DNA of 64,000 nt from Theristus sp. LFF4_11 (GCA_030248135.1 JASANC010000482.1:1-64000), one strand, 5' to 3'; shown: positions 1 through 13,395, counted from the stretch's first letter. Program-made: numbers and translations. Notes: generated from the sequence alone by a model not told the origin.

Positions 1-1082
1 ACATTTTTGATCAAATTGCTGTTACTTCCGCGTTTTACAACTGCCTCTGGTGCGCAACTGAGATATTCTGGAAACTGTATGGACTGTTGCTATGATCTTT
101 TATTTTGGTCCCGAGACTCCATGCGCGCATAGATAGGGAACATGCATGATGTGGGAAATCAAAATTGGCAAAGTGATCCAAGTTCCCTAAATAGGGACGA
201 GTCACTTAAAGACAATTTAGAATTGCCACATAATAATTAAAACTAGTTTCTGTCTACGTACTGGTTGTATGCACACGCATCAAGTCACAGAATCTAAAAA
301 TTGATAATATAAATATGCCCAACTCAACTTCATCCAAGATCAATTAGTATGAAGCTGTGACGCTCAGCGCAAAATTAACTTCGGCGTTCACGCGTAAAAA
401 AACTTCAACCTCAGCAATCCAAGACCACCACCATTGATAGAAATAAGCAGTTTCCGTTCAGGTAATATCTTAACTCAACTGGTTGCTTGATTGCATGAAA
501 CCGGGGACCGCATGCATTTGCTAAAAAAACACAACACCTGCGTTGAAATTTCTTCTCTATTCTGTTAATGGAAACTCATCAACCGACTCAGTTTTTTTAT
601 CACAAACATTCACTTGATGAGCAACAAAAAATCAGCAGACACTTCAATGACAAATTCAACAACACGAAACCAATGTTTTCAAGACACATACTACCATTTA
701 AAATAAAGTATTTCATTAATTTTCTACTGTTCTATCATGTAAGACACTGATACACCACGCCTGTTGCTCTCGTATCGTCGGCCTTTGCAATTGTGGGTCT
801 GAAACTATGCTTGAATTTTCAATTTGAATTTTTTTTCTAAAAAAACGTTTTTTCTAACCGATTGTTATTGAGGTCGGCATCGCCCAATCGGTGGGCATGT
901 TCAGTTGACCGTCTGAGTCGGTGTACTGAAACAAAATGAAAACAATAGAAACACAAAACGAATGAAATGTCCAACAAAATCTTCGTTTGACCAGCCAGAG
1001 TAGAAGCAGAGTGAACTCGGTTTTTTTTCAGAGATGATGCATACAGTATTTCGCAACACTCGAGAAACTGGGTGATTCTATT
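1..1082. other. Sequence downstream of ELP1, no gene seen
   Basis: This is the 3' flank of ELP1 (minus strand). It holds one MITE copy at 94-312. The open frame at 568-750 has low-complexity composition and no recognisable domain, so I do not call it a gene. Confidence 0.6.
94..312 (+). mobile_element. Palindromic MITE family A, copy 1
   Basis: About 220 bp with imperfect inverted halves. One edge reads TTTTGGTCCCGAGACTCC followed by a GCGCGCATAGAT-like block. The other edge is the inverse of TCTGTGACTNAATGCGTNTGC. The core has AATTGGCAAAGTGATCC facing TAGAATTGCCAC. The same structure recurs at 44455-44668 (opposite orientation), 6478-6672, 31376-31560 and 62178-62375. It has no coding capacity. 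Confidence 0.75.
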
Positions 1083-4000
1083 CTACAGTTCGTTGTAAAC
1101 AAGCGCGACGTCGGGGTGACCGGTTTGAGGCAACCCGCGGCGCCGTGGTACACCGGACAACTGTCGCACGGGTATATAACTGTCCACGAAACACACCAGT
1201 TCCTCGAGTGGCCCCGGCAGTTCGTGCGCTTGCCATTTCCGCGGCCACACTTGCTGCATTGGTGCGCTGAGTTGCCGGAGTGTGCAGTGGAGTGCCGAGT
1301 GCAGTTGCGCGGCTGTGTGATCGCACTCGGGTCCGGCACTCAACAGCGCACGAATCAGAGCACTCGCGTCGTCTGGAAAAACCATTGATTTTGTTTGGTT
1401 TTCGGTTTAAAGTGCCGAAAAAAACGGTGCGAAAATATTTTTAAGCTTCCCAATTTCGATTTCCTAGCTGCTCTCACCAGACAAGAGCTAGAGCGATTCG
1501 AAATTCGTCGCTATTTTTTTGCCCACCCTTTGGCAGCCAGCAGATAATGGGCGAGAAGACGTACCCTCGGTGGTCAAGCGGTCTGAGGCGCTGACGGGGC
1601 GCATGAAAAGACGAATCGCACTATTCCTCCGACGATACCATCGTCTCTTCCTACAGTCTGACTTAATAACGTATGCAACTAGCTGATTGGTTGGTGGTCA
1701 CCACGTGATGCATGCATTCTGTGCAAACCGAAGTCCGACGAGCCCAGCAATTCATGCACCGGAGTGCGTGCATCAACCAATCAGCTAGTTGGATATGTTA
1801 TCGAGTCACTAACCAAAAACTAAACGTAACAACACTCAAATCACCTTGCAGTCGGTCCACTTGTCTGACGGAATCACCGATCGACTGCAGAATGCCGAGG
1901 TCCTCCCATTTGCTGCCGCGTTTCGTCGACGCGCGTCGTTTGTCGGCGTCGCGTTTTCGTTGGCGTTTCTGGGCGCTTCTCACGGAGGATGCGGACGAGA
2001 CCTGGCTGGTGGTGGTGCTCGCTTCCGAGTACAAGTCACAGTCGGCCAGCCAGTCGGGCTCGCCTGAAAAAAAAAACAGAAAGGGATCAGACGTTGGGTG
2101 ATTGGACAGTTTTGAATTTGTTGTGGAAATGGAATTGTCTCCAACTGCTACCGATTCTGAAAATAAAACTGTTAGCACCGCTCACAGGCAAGCACACATA
2201 CCAAATTATTTTTTAACACTGCACGTTTCTCAGTATGTCTCCTTTGGGTTTGCGGTGTGTGGTGTGGGCAGTGATCATTGACAATTCAACTCCAAATACG
2301 GCCAATCAGTAAATTACTCTACAATCAAACAAAAAGCGCAGTTTTTTTCCAAAAAACTGAAATTTTTGCCAAAACGCCACTTTGACCAACCTTGTTCAAT
2401 CCACCGTTTCAGTTTCGTTTGTTTCTCAGCGCGAATCTCCATCAATCGTTCCGTATTTCGCGTGACATCATCGGCCAGTCGTACCAGTTGCTCGCAAATT
2501 TCCTCCACCCTGTCAGCCATCTTTTTGTTGACCAAACATCGCAATGACGACTCGTTTTCTTGGGCAGATTGGGCCAAAAATTGGGCCCGTTGCCAGTCGC
2601 CCGATTCCGCCCAGCAATCCAGCGCTTCTCCGGGCATCTGCGTCAGTAAAGAACGCTAAAATGATTGCGCGCTAGGATCAGGTTTGCCTCGAGACGTGTC
2701 TTATCTAGCGCGATTTTCGTCCGTCTAGTTTTGCAAAGTTCTGTCTACGTTCTCGATACCAAACGAATCACCGGTCATTCATTACCAACCCACATTGGGC
2801 AATATTTGTACGTTATTGCACCTAGAAAACGCATCATGGATTTCTGTGTTGGCCATAACTTTCCAAAATGAAAAAAAACCTTCAACTGTTCGAAAAGCAA
2901 CGCCGCATCTCCATGACGACCATTCAGCCGTTGCTTTTGTGCCATTCGTTTCAATGTGAGCTCGTATTTTTCGTCCGAAATCAACTCCAGCAAATCACTG
3001 TCGGCTAAAGTGAAGAATGCATTGCTGTTTTGCATAATTACAAACTGGGATATCACTGCGATGTTTTTACGATGTTTTTGGGATTTACGCACCCATCGTC
3101 GTGTCAACTAAAAGAATAATCTCCACAATTTCCGACAAACAGCCACCCACTGTGTTCAGTAGTATTCCTGCGCAGCAGGTTTGTTCTTAGCGACACCCAC
3201 TGTGCGTTCGCACCAGCTGCCTCGTAGGCGTTCAGCGCTTGTTGCCACGACTGCGCCCGTTCATACATGACAGCCGCTTGGAACCAGTCGCGTTTGCCGT
3301 CTGGCGACGACAGCCAATCAGCGTACAGTTGGCAAAGTTGCTTGTAACGATCGCTTGATGGCGTGAAGACGGATAATGCATACGCGTAGAGTCGATGTTG
3401 CTCGATCAGTTGCACGCACTCCGGCCAGTGGGTGTCTGGAGAGAACAGTGGAATTGTGTTTGAGAGCAGCTTGCTTGGCAGACTAGCCTTTAAATGCGGA
3501 AGTGTTGATTGGCGCAGGAAACCAATCAGCGTGCGCGGGTTTCCTTGAGCGCAACTCGTTAGTTGCTCGAATTATTGTCAAACGTCGTTTGGAAATGCTC
3601 AGAACGTCTTTTGTGAAAACACTGGTAAATTTTTTTTTGGCAAATCTGCAATTTTAAAAACTAAAACCCGATTTGTGATCTGCTAATTCTGCGAAACGAA
3701 TTGAAATTAAAAACGCACCACAACCGTTGGTCATGTGGCCAATGGCGCGGTGCCAGCGTTCCAAATGGCACTCGATGCGGAACCGCATGTAGCTCGGCTC
3801 TAAGCGTCGGAGTTCGTTTAAGAATGGTAGGTATTCTTTCGGATCCTGAAGAGTTTCCAGTAATCGAAATTACAGTCTGATTGGCAAAAAAACCAGTGTG
3901 CCCAATCCGAATGGTACCTACACTGGTTAGACTTGCAAGAACAACTGTTACCATTATGGAAGACTATTCAGCTGTTCAGCACTTGTGCAAACTGTAAAAC

Positions 4001-7000
4001 ACAGGCAATTCGTGTAGTCTGGCATTTGAAGCTGGAGGGCTGATTGGCTGCAGATCAACATCAGCAAATTCAACATCAGCCAATCAGCTGATTGCCTATG
4101 ATTTACAGACGAATTTATGTCCAGCGCAGCGACGACACTGAATAAAAGAGCACAGAGAACAAGCGACATTGCACGAACGAACTTCACATCCAGTGCGTCT
4201 CACTTGAAACATTCAGCCAATCAGCTGGTCGCACTCAAAAGCGACTCGCACTTTACGACCTTATGCGATTTCTCAGCGACTAAAAGGACGAGATCAAAGT
4301 CGAACGTGCCCAACGCCATTCGGAATAACGTCTCATCGTCGATCGAATAGCGCAACTGACGCAATGCGTCCTCGACGTGCTGCTCATTGGCTGGGTCGTC
4401 TGCAACGAGACAAAACAAAGCTGCGCGCTGATTGGCTGATTGTTGTTGTCGATCGCAAAGCAGTAACAATCAGCATCAACGTCAAAACACTTTTAATTCC
4501 ACTAAGGTTTCTTTTCTGAGCATCCTGAGAATTAGAGACAGCACCAGCTTCCAACCAGCACCTTACGACCCGTTCATACCTGACGCACGCGCATACGGCA
4601 CGGCACGTCACTTTAGATCTCGTGTTATTGCATACTACCGTTCATACCTGACGTACGTCGACGTTCGTCTGCATACGTCAGTTATAAACGGACCTTTAGT
4701 AAAAAAACATACGCTTTCAACCACACAACATTACTGAAAAAGCAAACGCACGCATGATCGCAACGATCCTCGCGAGTGCGGCGTCGACGTCAGGCGTCGA
4801 CTGGCGCATGTACGTCCCCAGAACACTGGTCACAAAATTGATTCGAGTGTTTTCGTGCTCGAGATCGTCAATGGTCTCGCGGACACGCTCACAGAGCAGG
4901 TCGACTTTTGAAACGGCACTTTTAGCGTCGTTCTCGGCGTCTAAGGTGACACTGCCGGTGTACATGGTCTGCGCGACGTTGTCGTTGCTGAAAAAAGGAA
5001 AAGTGTGTTTGCAGTGATTTGCGAGTAAACACCGTTTTTCCTGGATCAACACGTATTTATGCGATGTTTCAGCCTAAACTACTCCGCAAATGAGCCAAAA
5101 TTGTAAATAGGGTGCCCGTCGAGTTTTCCTGCAACCAAGTGCCCCTCGTCGGCGCTGCTCGATCACCCAGAGCGCGCGGACAATAGCATGAAAATGGTTC
5201 ACTGCTTACAAAAGTTTTGCTGAATCGCTGAATCAATCGCAAAAAAAATCACCTGAGCTCCGCCAGGAACAGATTCAAATTATTCGCGTCTTCCAATTGT
5301 CGCACAAAATCGGCGAGATTGTCGAGCAGTAACTTTGGTCGATAATCATGCAGCAGATTCAGATTGATTCGATGTTTCTTCATGAGCATGAACGCCTGAC
5401 GAAAATCGAGCCTGCAAAAAAAACGTTCAGGATTGACCACAACAATACACAAGTTGAGAAAGTAACAAGTAAAAACAAACAAGTTGTCATATGGATGTTG
5501 GCAGAGGATAGGGATGGATCCGGCAAATTTGCCGGAATCCGGGGGGGAACCGGGGGGGAGGGAAAAAGGGGGGGGGGGAGGAGCAAAAACGCGGCTTGGG
5601 CATAAGGGAAAAGAGGGAGAGAAGGAAAGGAAGAAGCAGACAAAGAGGGAAAAAAACAAAAAAAAAAAAAGGAAGATGGGATAGAGGGGAGGCGGAGAAA
5701 GGAGTTGTGGGGGGGGTGGGGAGGGGGGGGGGAGGGCGGGGTGGGGGGTGGGGGGGGGGGGGGGGTGGGGGGGGGGGGGGGGAAGGCGGTGGTGGTGGTG
5801 GGGGAGAATCGGTGGGGGGGGGGGGGGGGGGGAGGGGGGGGGGGGGGGGGGGGGAGGGGAGGCGGGGTGGGGGGTGGGTCTTTGGTGGTGGGGGTTTGGG
5901 TGGGTGTGGGGGGGGGAGGGGGGGTGGGGGGTGGGGGTGGTGGAGGGGTCGAGGCGGGTTGGGAGGGGGGGGGGGGGGGGGAGGGGGGGGGGAGGGGGGG
6001 GGGGGTGGGAGGGGGGGAGGGGGGGGGGGTGGGGGGGGGGGGGAAGGGGGAAGGGGGGAGGGTGGGGAGGGTGGGGGGGTGGGGGGGGTGGGGGGGGGGG
6101 GGAGGGGGGCCGGGGTGGGGGGGGGGGTTGAGAGGAAAGGGAGGGAGGGAAAGGGGAGTGAAGAAGGGGAGGGGGGGGAGGAGGAAAAGAGAAAGAGATG
6201 GGGAAAAGGGTGGGGGGGGAGCAGAGGACATGGAAAATTCGGTTCAAATATTGGCGGAAGCATCCGAAGGTGTGAAGTAGTGGTGTGGTGGTACAAATCT
6301 CGGCTAAAACCGTTTTTCATAACCTGAGAGCCGTTTGCTCTTGCTTGATGTGATGGGTGCTCTCTTGATTTTTTAGGAAAATAGGCAGAGTGTAGAGTCA
6401 CTCAGTAAGGAACGACCAAGCACCAACAAGTGAGCTTGACTCTAACCGTGCAATAGCCAATGAACGACAATTTAACTGTTTGTTTTTTAGTTCTGTGACT
6501 CAATGCGTTTGCAAAAGGAAATTAGTTTCATGTTTGATGCGGCAATTCAAAATGGCCCAATCTCAGAAACTCGGATTCCACTTTGTCAATGTTAAATTCC
6601 CGCGTTAAGTGCAAAACCGCTCACTGTCTATGCGCGCATTGTGTGGCAGAATCAAATGCAAAAGATAATAAACAAAAAATCAGCAACCCGACCGATCAAG
6701 ATGCGCTGCGATGACGCCGAGCAAAAGTGGGCGTGGCTCGACGGTTTCGAGGTTGCCCCGGGGCATCTGCATCAGCACTCTGGTGCCCCCCGGAACGCAC
6801 GCCACCAAGCGAGCGCCACGCTCCACCGCACGTCTCGGCCACGTTGCTGCATTTTCTGATGTTTAAAAAAACAGTTGAAATTTTGGCTAAAATGCGACGA
6901 CAACTGGCCAAACTGCAGTCGACCTCTTAAAATATAAGAAATTAGCTGATTGGTTGGTGATCAAGTGATGCTTTCGGTGCAGGCATTGCTGTGGGCGCGG

Positions 7001-10000
7001 AGTACGGCTGCACAGGAAACATGCATCACGTGACCACCATCAATCAATCAGCGGATTCCCTATAATTTAGAGTTCGACTGCGCATGAGTTTTGTGGGAAA
7101 GGTTCAAACTGCTACATGTGTGAAATAGACAAAAACTGCAAAAAGCCAACCACTGATTGGTGCTGCAGTTTGTTGGACAAAATGGCCAATTTTTGTGAAT
7201 TTTATGGAATGTACGATTTCTAGCGACTCTATTCCAAAATGATTCGTCAATCAGTGCACTGAAGCACAATTCACGTGCACGAAATTCTATTGTTTATTCG
7301 ATTAAAAACCCCCTATGCAAAGCTACCAAACTGAAACGGAAACCGGTTCTCGAAACTGAAACTATTAAAAAATCGACCAAGACGTTACCTTTTGGATCAC
7401 TTGCAAACAGATCATCAATCGGCACACAGATCAGCTGATGGCTGACGGTTGTTGCCAATAGAAAACGATCGTGCACCACGAATGACGTCACGTTGGTGGC
7501 ACACTAGGGCGAAAGGCAAAGAAGGTAGGCCAAATTCGGACGTGCTGATTGGTTGGGGGAATTCCTCAAAAAAACAGAGTGCTTTTTTGCCCTTTTCAAT
7601 AATGCTTGGTTTGGTCGGAGTTTCAAAGATTTCAGCACAAAAAATTAGTTGAATTAGTTGCAAGCAAACTGAAGATGAAGACATTGACGAGGTGAAATGC
7701 TCAGAAGCCTGATTATTTCAAACGTTTATGAACAAATTGCATATTTTATACCACAAAAAGTCAATAAGATTCGGACTCACGTTGATTGACCCCACCCCCT
7801 CCCCCCAACGAACCAAAGCAGAGTTTGCGTACAACTTCATCGTCATGGACAGACCAACGATGACAGCACGCCCATTGGCCGAATCGCGTATCAACGCGCA
7901 CGTGCTGCATGGCTCCGAAAATAGCACGACTTCATTGTTGTCACCCATGAAAGCAGCCGGTTTGGCGTTGGGTTCAAGTGCTGGAGAAAATTCGAGACAA
8001 TATATTTTTTTGTTGGTTAAGTTTCTTGGTTTGGTTTACAACGTCACAATTAATTTATATATCGGGTTTATTAAGAATATATAACGAATTAGAAGAACAG
8101 ATGAAGCGAAGAACAAAGGCTAAACTTCTTATGAACAAACTCTGCTCACCTGGTAAACAAGACCAGCAGCCAGTTGCATTTTGTAACAGCAGACTGTCAT
8201 CGAATGCTAACAAGCCCACAACAGGCGGTGACAGTTGCAGAGTGAATTTGTGTCTGAAAACGTTTTCTTTGATAAAATCTGGTCTATCCCACAATACAAC
8301 ACACCGAAGTTGGAAATATCATTCACACGTGATTTCAGTTGTGCCTCAAACACACCAGCACAAATGCGGCACCACACAATGTGCGTGACGTGACCAAGCC
8401 AGTGTGTTTGTGTTGTGTTGTGACTGTGACATGAGACCGAAAGAACATGTGCTGTCTGTAGTCCAGTTCTATATCATGTTCCACTAGCTCTAGCTGATTG
8501 GTTGGTGACCACGTGATGCATGCTTTCTGTGCAGACATTGCTGTGGAGGTGGAGTCTGTTCTGTACAGAAAGCAAACATCACATGATTACCAACCAATCA
8601 GCTAGTTGTGTACGAACTATGAACTAATGAACTGTTGTGTCTATGGAATAAAATTGTGGTGTTCAGTTTTCTGATCAGAACTTTATGCATAAGTATACGG
8701 AACAAAAAAAGACACAAAACTAACGAGTAATCCAAAACTGCTTCGGTTTCTGTTTTTATCGTCATCTTCAGACATGCGATTTCGTTAACAACAGTTAGCG
8801 CACAAACTAGAAACGATGGCGGTGTTGTCGTCGCAGTCAGTAGACAGAAATGCGAGCAATCGGTAAGCGTGCCGTTGATTTCAACTCTAAAAAGTGAGCC
8901 CATCGAGACATTCTAATTGAACTTCAAAAACAACTCCTTGTCAAATTATGGAAAAAAACCCGCTCATAGATAAAGAAGCCTATCTTCAATTCGCTTCACG
9001 ACTTGCTTCAGCTAGGAATGAGCGCATGCTCGAACACAACAGGTAAGTGAATTGCCGCTCTCTGTTTTTTGCATCATGAATGCGAAGCGTTGTGAAGTGA
9101 ATATCACTAATATGTTTCACCGTCAACATGAATCAGTCCGACAAAACTCACGTCAACACTTCCGGCGCAGTGTCGCCAGTGGATCGTATTGAAACTGAAA
9201 TTGAAACTTTTGAAGGACAGCCGGTCAAAACAAAAGCTTTCAACTGATAACACACAACAAATAATGCCAGTGTCTCCATTGCACTCACGCAACAACGCCC
9301 CGGTTCCCTCACTGTTCACTGCCAGCCAGTAACGGCCCGTATGATCGCTGGTCAAATGTTGCACCTGCCAGCTGCAGGCAACCGTCCACGACGCCATCGG
9401 AGGCGGCACCACCGAACGAGCGAATGCGGTGAACTTTAGGTCGTCTGAAAATGAATGTCAGAAAACCGGTTTTGCTTTGTGTAGAGAATTTTCTTTTTAA
9501 ATTTTAGAATTCGATTTTTCGCATTTTGTGTGGAGAATTCGATTTTTCATATTATCGTTTGTTTTGGTTCAATGCGCTTATAGATGGGAAAGCTGTTTTA
9601 AGCTTGATGCGGGAATTCAAAATTGGTGAAAAGTGACCAGAGTCCCATGAGCTTGTCTGCACTGGTACCCAAAAAACGGAAGGTACCAAACTCGGGTGGT
9701 AATCGGAGTAGGCGGCCCGTCAGTCCATGTCTTCACCTTTGGAGACATTGGACAGCAGAACCAATCTTTACCAAAGCGAAACTCACCCCCATCAATGACG
9801 CCAACGCAAGCAAGCGGATCTGTCGCCGCATTGTGCACCGAATGCTCAAGCGTCACCCTCTCGTACTGCCCTGTGACGGTGCACAAATGCAACACGAAAT
9901 CGCGTTCCACATCCCAGAAACAGCGCGCGTACGGCACGCCGCTGACGAACTGCAGTTTGCGGTACCAGTGATAATTGCTGCACGTCCATAGGTCCACTGA

Positions 10001-13000
10001 AATGCGTTTCTCTGGGACAACAAAAGAACTGTGGTGGTGGACACGGAGAGAACGAACAAAAATGTCATTCCGCACGGTACTGTATTTAGTTACCAAATAG
10101 AATGAATTCCATAAAAAACCCATCATACCACAAAAAGCAAACAGACCGAAATGTTTATTCGCCTCGAATGCATGATACCAAACGGCCAGAATCGACGAGT
10201 CAAGATTCCATTGCATTTCACGGACCTGAAGACGGCAAAAAAACGTTTTCCAATTGCAATCAATCAATCAATTCAACTTCACGAAAAAACGGCAGGAAAA
10301 AATAGAGAAAAAGTAGAAAAGAACGCACGCAAGCCGACTCGGCGGCCAGTTTCAATGCGAAACTGTGTCTCAGTTCACCGTTGCGCTCGTACATCACCGC
10401 CTCTAATTGGCCGTTGCTGCGATGCGCGCACGTCGCCAGCCAATTGCCGCTTGGCCTGAGAATTCATTCGAATCTATCGTTGAGTTCTTTGCGAGTAAAC
10501 TGATCGTATTTGAATTCGTCATGTTCATTGGTCGAACCAAATCACGTGATCAGCATTGAGCCAAATGGAATTGATTCGCATCTGAATCGCAATCAATCGT
10601 CATTTGTCTCAACGCCCGACAAAACACCGTTTCTCAGCCAGCAATTATGGGAACAAAGTTGGTTTGTTATCGTTCAAGATTTGATTCAGCGAGCTGGGGT
10701 TATCATCACAGAAACGTAGCATTGTTTTGTCAACGTCAGTTCATATCAATCGAAACGCAATACAATTAGATAACTATCGTGTGATATCATAAACGACGAT
10801 TGAAAATTAGTGAAACCAGACAAAGCAGGAATGTTGCAAAGTCATAAACGGCCCCATACGATGACCTGTGCGTCGGTTATTGTTGTAATATCGGTATTTG
10901 CGGCATGTGTATGACTGTGCAACATTGCGGCCAAATGAAGGTGCACTTGACTTGAGACCTTACATCTAGGCCTTGAACGCATTCTAGTGTGTAAAATCGT
11001 AGCATCGGTTGATGTGAACAAAAGAAAATAGCTTGAAAAAAAACTGGTCACCTCCACGCGAGCGCTTGCCCGAGCCCAGCCAACGGTCTCAGGGTGCTGC
11101 TGTGCACGCCGTCTCGTGTCCAGACGCGACTGATTCGGCAACCTTGCAAAACATTCACATATGATTCGGAAAACCAAAGTGAGCTTGTGAAACAAAGCCA
11201 CAGTCAGCAGCAATCAGCAGATTCAGATTGTCGGAAAGTTGTCATTTTGACGAGCAGTAAAGCGCCATTCATGGAGCTTGAAACGCTGGCGTAACCTCGC
11301 TACACATTCATGATGCAAAAAACAGCGCAGCTTCACACAGTAAGCTCACGGCGGCGGCGCTTCCACGCAGCATGAATTGGGCTTGCGTGTCTACCGTATT
11401 TGGTCTCGACACGATCTGAATATAGACGTCCGTGATAATCAAGAAGGATGATGGTGACAATTTTGTTCAAATTCTTTGTGGAGACCATGATTCACAAACA
11501 TTACTGCCAAGATAAATTCCAAGCGGGGCCGAATACAGCAGTTACCCCTTCCCGTACTGCAAAACATACGCAGTTCGGGAATTCGGGCACGTTAATTGGC
11601 TGAATCTAATTGATTGGGCCAATAACAAGCAGCTCGACTGCAGTTTACGGTGTAACTGTGCTATTTGCGATTCGTTACCAGTGACCGGTTCGAGGGCGCT
11701 AACGCAGAAATACTGTCCATCGGCACGCCACGCCACGCGGCATCGTAAGTCGTCCCACGGATGCGCGCGAGTTCGTTCCTGAAAAAGACACAAAAAAACG
11801 ATGAGATGTTCTGGACGTAGGGATGGAAAAAACCGGGTTTTTTATTTTTTGTGAAAATAAACTGGTTTCTTTTCACCTTTTCACGGTTTTAAACTGATTT
11901 TTACCAGCGCTTTTTTTCTCGTGGACGAACAGTTTTTGTAAGCTCTCAGCTCAGAGGGAGAAAAGACCGCTGACTGCTAAAAAACAAAAAAAGATGCTCG
12001 TTAACCGACCTCCGGCTTTAGAAAAGCGCTTTGTTTGCCAGCCGAGCCTTGGAACTGTGTCTCCTTCTTGCCCCAGCCGACAGTCACAAGCTGATCTGAA
12101 GAAAGCGGCTGAATGGTGATTCGTCGAGTATGATATTTATATAGGTTTGGCACGGCGATTTCATTTTGTGTGACCGTATTGATGTGTATAAAAAATTAAA
12201 AAAAAATATATATATTTTATACCGAAACTGACCCTGGCCGAAAGTCGGCGGATGCAAATCGACCTCAGTGATTGGCTCGAACTCACGACTCATCAACAAA
12301 ATCGTAGCCGTGCGTTTCGTGACGACCACAAGCACACTCAAATCCTGACTCCACGAACAAGACGCAATGCCCGTTGGAACAATGCCGACGTTGTCGTGCT
12401 GAAAAGGGTTTTTTCAGTAATTGTTGATCAAAGAAACATGATAGGTGAACATTTTGCAGTACGATTGTTTCAGGATCTATTTCGTTTCTTGTTTTTAACC
12501 GACACTCAATGTTTGGAAAGGCAAGTGCACAGAGAAAAAAATCAATTTTTGACTTGATACATACAATACATCTTGATTCTTCGGCCCGAACCAGATTCCG
12601 CCTTTTACTGTGGTTCGCAAAAAACACCTTTTGATTACGATTTTAATGTCACACTACGATGCGATATTTCACATGATAACACAAAAACTTGACACACTCG
12701 TTTTACTTGAACCTCGATAACAAAATGATCATAATGGTTTACAAACTCAAATGTCAAATGGAGCAACACTGTTCACCGTTTGAGCACTTTGGTCGACAGT
12801 CACCAGTGCACCATGCACAGTCGCATAACACAGCTGAGCCTCGTCATAGAGGTGATCGAACGCCACGATCGTGTCGTCGTCGTCGATTGATTCGTGAATC
12901 GCGAATTTGTTGATCTGCAAAAAACGTTCAATAAGAATCATGTAAAAATTCAGCACCACAATTTATTTCCTGTTTTCTTCAGATCAGATACCACCACAGT

Positions 13001-13395
13001 AACCACACAAAAAATGCTCATTTGCAAATTGACTTCTGCAGCTAGTTTCATTCATGCAACTGTAATCTTTGGCAAAGCGTCTCTCCAAACCGTTCGATTC
13101 GATGGGCCAAAATCGACAGTGGTCAAATCAACCAAACGCAGTCTTCTTGGCTTTACAACGTTATTTGAAACAAAACGACATTTGCACAGAACACCACCTT
13201 GTTGTAGTCACGGTCATAGGAGTGAATGTGACGCCCGCTCAACACGTGAACCACGTCATTGCAAACGTCGACTGCAACGTGCAACACCGCCGCATCGTCT
13301 GAGCTTACGGAACACGTTGACTCGTTCTGGCAGCATTCATCCGGCGTCAACAGTGACACCTTTCTGTCGCGAATAATTCGAAGATTTCTCATCAC
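1083..13395 (-). CDS. ELP1: Elongator complex protein 1 (ELP1/IKAP), 25 exons
   Basis: Scaffold subunit of Elongator, which modifies wobble uridine-34 of tRNAs in the cytoplasm. Exons in transcription order: 13395-13198, 12914-12777, 12398-12233, 12095-12010, 11778-11679, 11142-11052, 10455-10329, 10225-10147, 9996-9787, 9444-9289, 9194-9152, 8886-~8770, 8253-8150, 7980-7814, 7503-7389, 6855-6693, 5411-5253, 4987-4752, 4399-4260, 3845-3719, 3435-~3197, 3024-2880, 2655-2391, 2063-1845, 1372-1083. Reading phase agrees at nearly every junction and gives about 1,290 residues (human 1,332). Family landmarks: start MMRNLRI, VGWGKKETQF, PWDDLRCRVAWR, LWTCSNYHWY, VVPPPMASW, MQMPRGNLE, RINLNLLHDYRPK, GTFDFDLVLLVAEKS, DPKEYLPFLNELRRLEP, and a basic KRQRKRDADKRR patch near the C-terminus where the family binds tRNA. 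N-terminal beta-propellers are followed by an alpha-solenoid. The ends of exons 12 and 21 are uncertain. Several introns hold MITEs, a SINE fragment or a G-rich tract. Confidence 0.95.
1672..1798. mobile_element. CCAAT-bearing MITE family B, copy 1 (ELP1 intron 24)
   Basis: Terminal inverted repeats CAACTAGCTGATTGGTTG and its complement CAACCAATCAGCTAGTTG enclose about 90 bases with CCACGTGATGCATGCATTC. Confidence 0.75.
5090..5190 (-). mobile_element. SINE-A fragment (ELP1 intron 17)
   Basis: Degenerate copy of the tRNA-derived SINE described at 39388. AGGGTGCCCGTCGAGTTTTC and CCCCTCGTCGGCGCTGCTCG correspond to the matching blocks of the copy at 37572-37773. The CAACAA tail is not recognisable. 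Confidence 0.55.
5540..6230. repeat. Long G-rich low-complexity tract in ELP1 intron 16
   Basis: About 700 bases made almost only of G runs broken by single T or A bases, with GA-rich flanks. On the ELP1 sense strand it is a C tract. Its apparent proline- and glycine-rich open frames on both strands are products of composition. It could fold as many G-quadruplexes, or be partly a sequencing artefact. Confidence 0.85.
6478..6672. mobile_element. Palindromic MITE family A, copy 2 (ELP1 intron 16)
   Basis: Begins TTCTGTGACTCAATGCGTTT, has GGCAATTCAAAATGGCCC in the centre, and ends with TCTATGCGCGCATTGTGTGG and GATAATAA. Same plan and length as the copies at 94 and 44455. It stops about 20 bases before ELP1 exon 16. 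Confidence 0.7.
6945..7065. mobile_element. CCAAT-bearing MITE family B, copy 2 (ELP1 intron 15)
   Basis: TTAGCTGATTGGTTGGTGAT opens the element and ATCAATCAATCAGCGGATTC closes it, with AACATGCATCACGTGACCAC inside. The right arm has several substitutions. Confidence 0.7.
8490..8610. mobile_element. CCAAT-bearing MITE family B, copy 3 (ELP1 intron 12)
   Basis: CTAGCTGATTGGTTGGTGAC faces ACCAACCAATCAGCTAG, with CACGTGATGCATGCTTTCTG near the left arm. This is the cleanest copy of the family here. A right-arm-only fragment is at 44010-44065 (ACCAACCAATCAGCGGATTC), and a CACGTGATGCATGC fragment is near 51979. Confidence 0.75.
8948..9042 (+). CDS. Candidate 5' coding exon antisense within ELP1 intron 11
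   Basis: An ATG at 8948 opens 31 codons without a stop (MEKNPLIDKEAYLQFASRLA, then a charged stretch ending EHN). It runs directly into a consensus donor, CAG followed by GTAAGT, in phase 2. It lies between ELP1 exons 11 and 12 on the other strand and overlaps neither. I found no matching downstream plus-strand exon, and no family is recognised, so this may be chance. It is listed because the donor is perfect. Confidence 0.15.

Noticed and set aside
1560..1605. tRNA-Leu-like 5' half (GGTCAAGCGGTCTGAGGCGC)
   Set aside because: The acceptor stem, anticodon arm and T arm cannot be completed, so at most it is a tRNA or SINE relic.
5249..6401. Long proline-rich open frames (283-332 codons) on the minus strand and glycine-rich frames on the plus strand
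   Set aside because: They are translations of the G/C homopolymer tract. Only the 5253-5411 part, an ELP1 exon, has family similarity.
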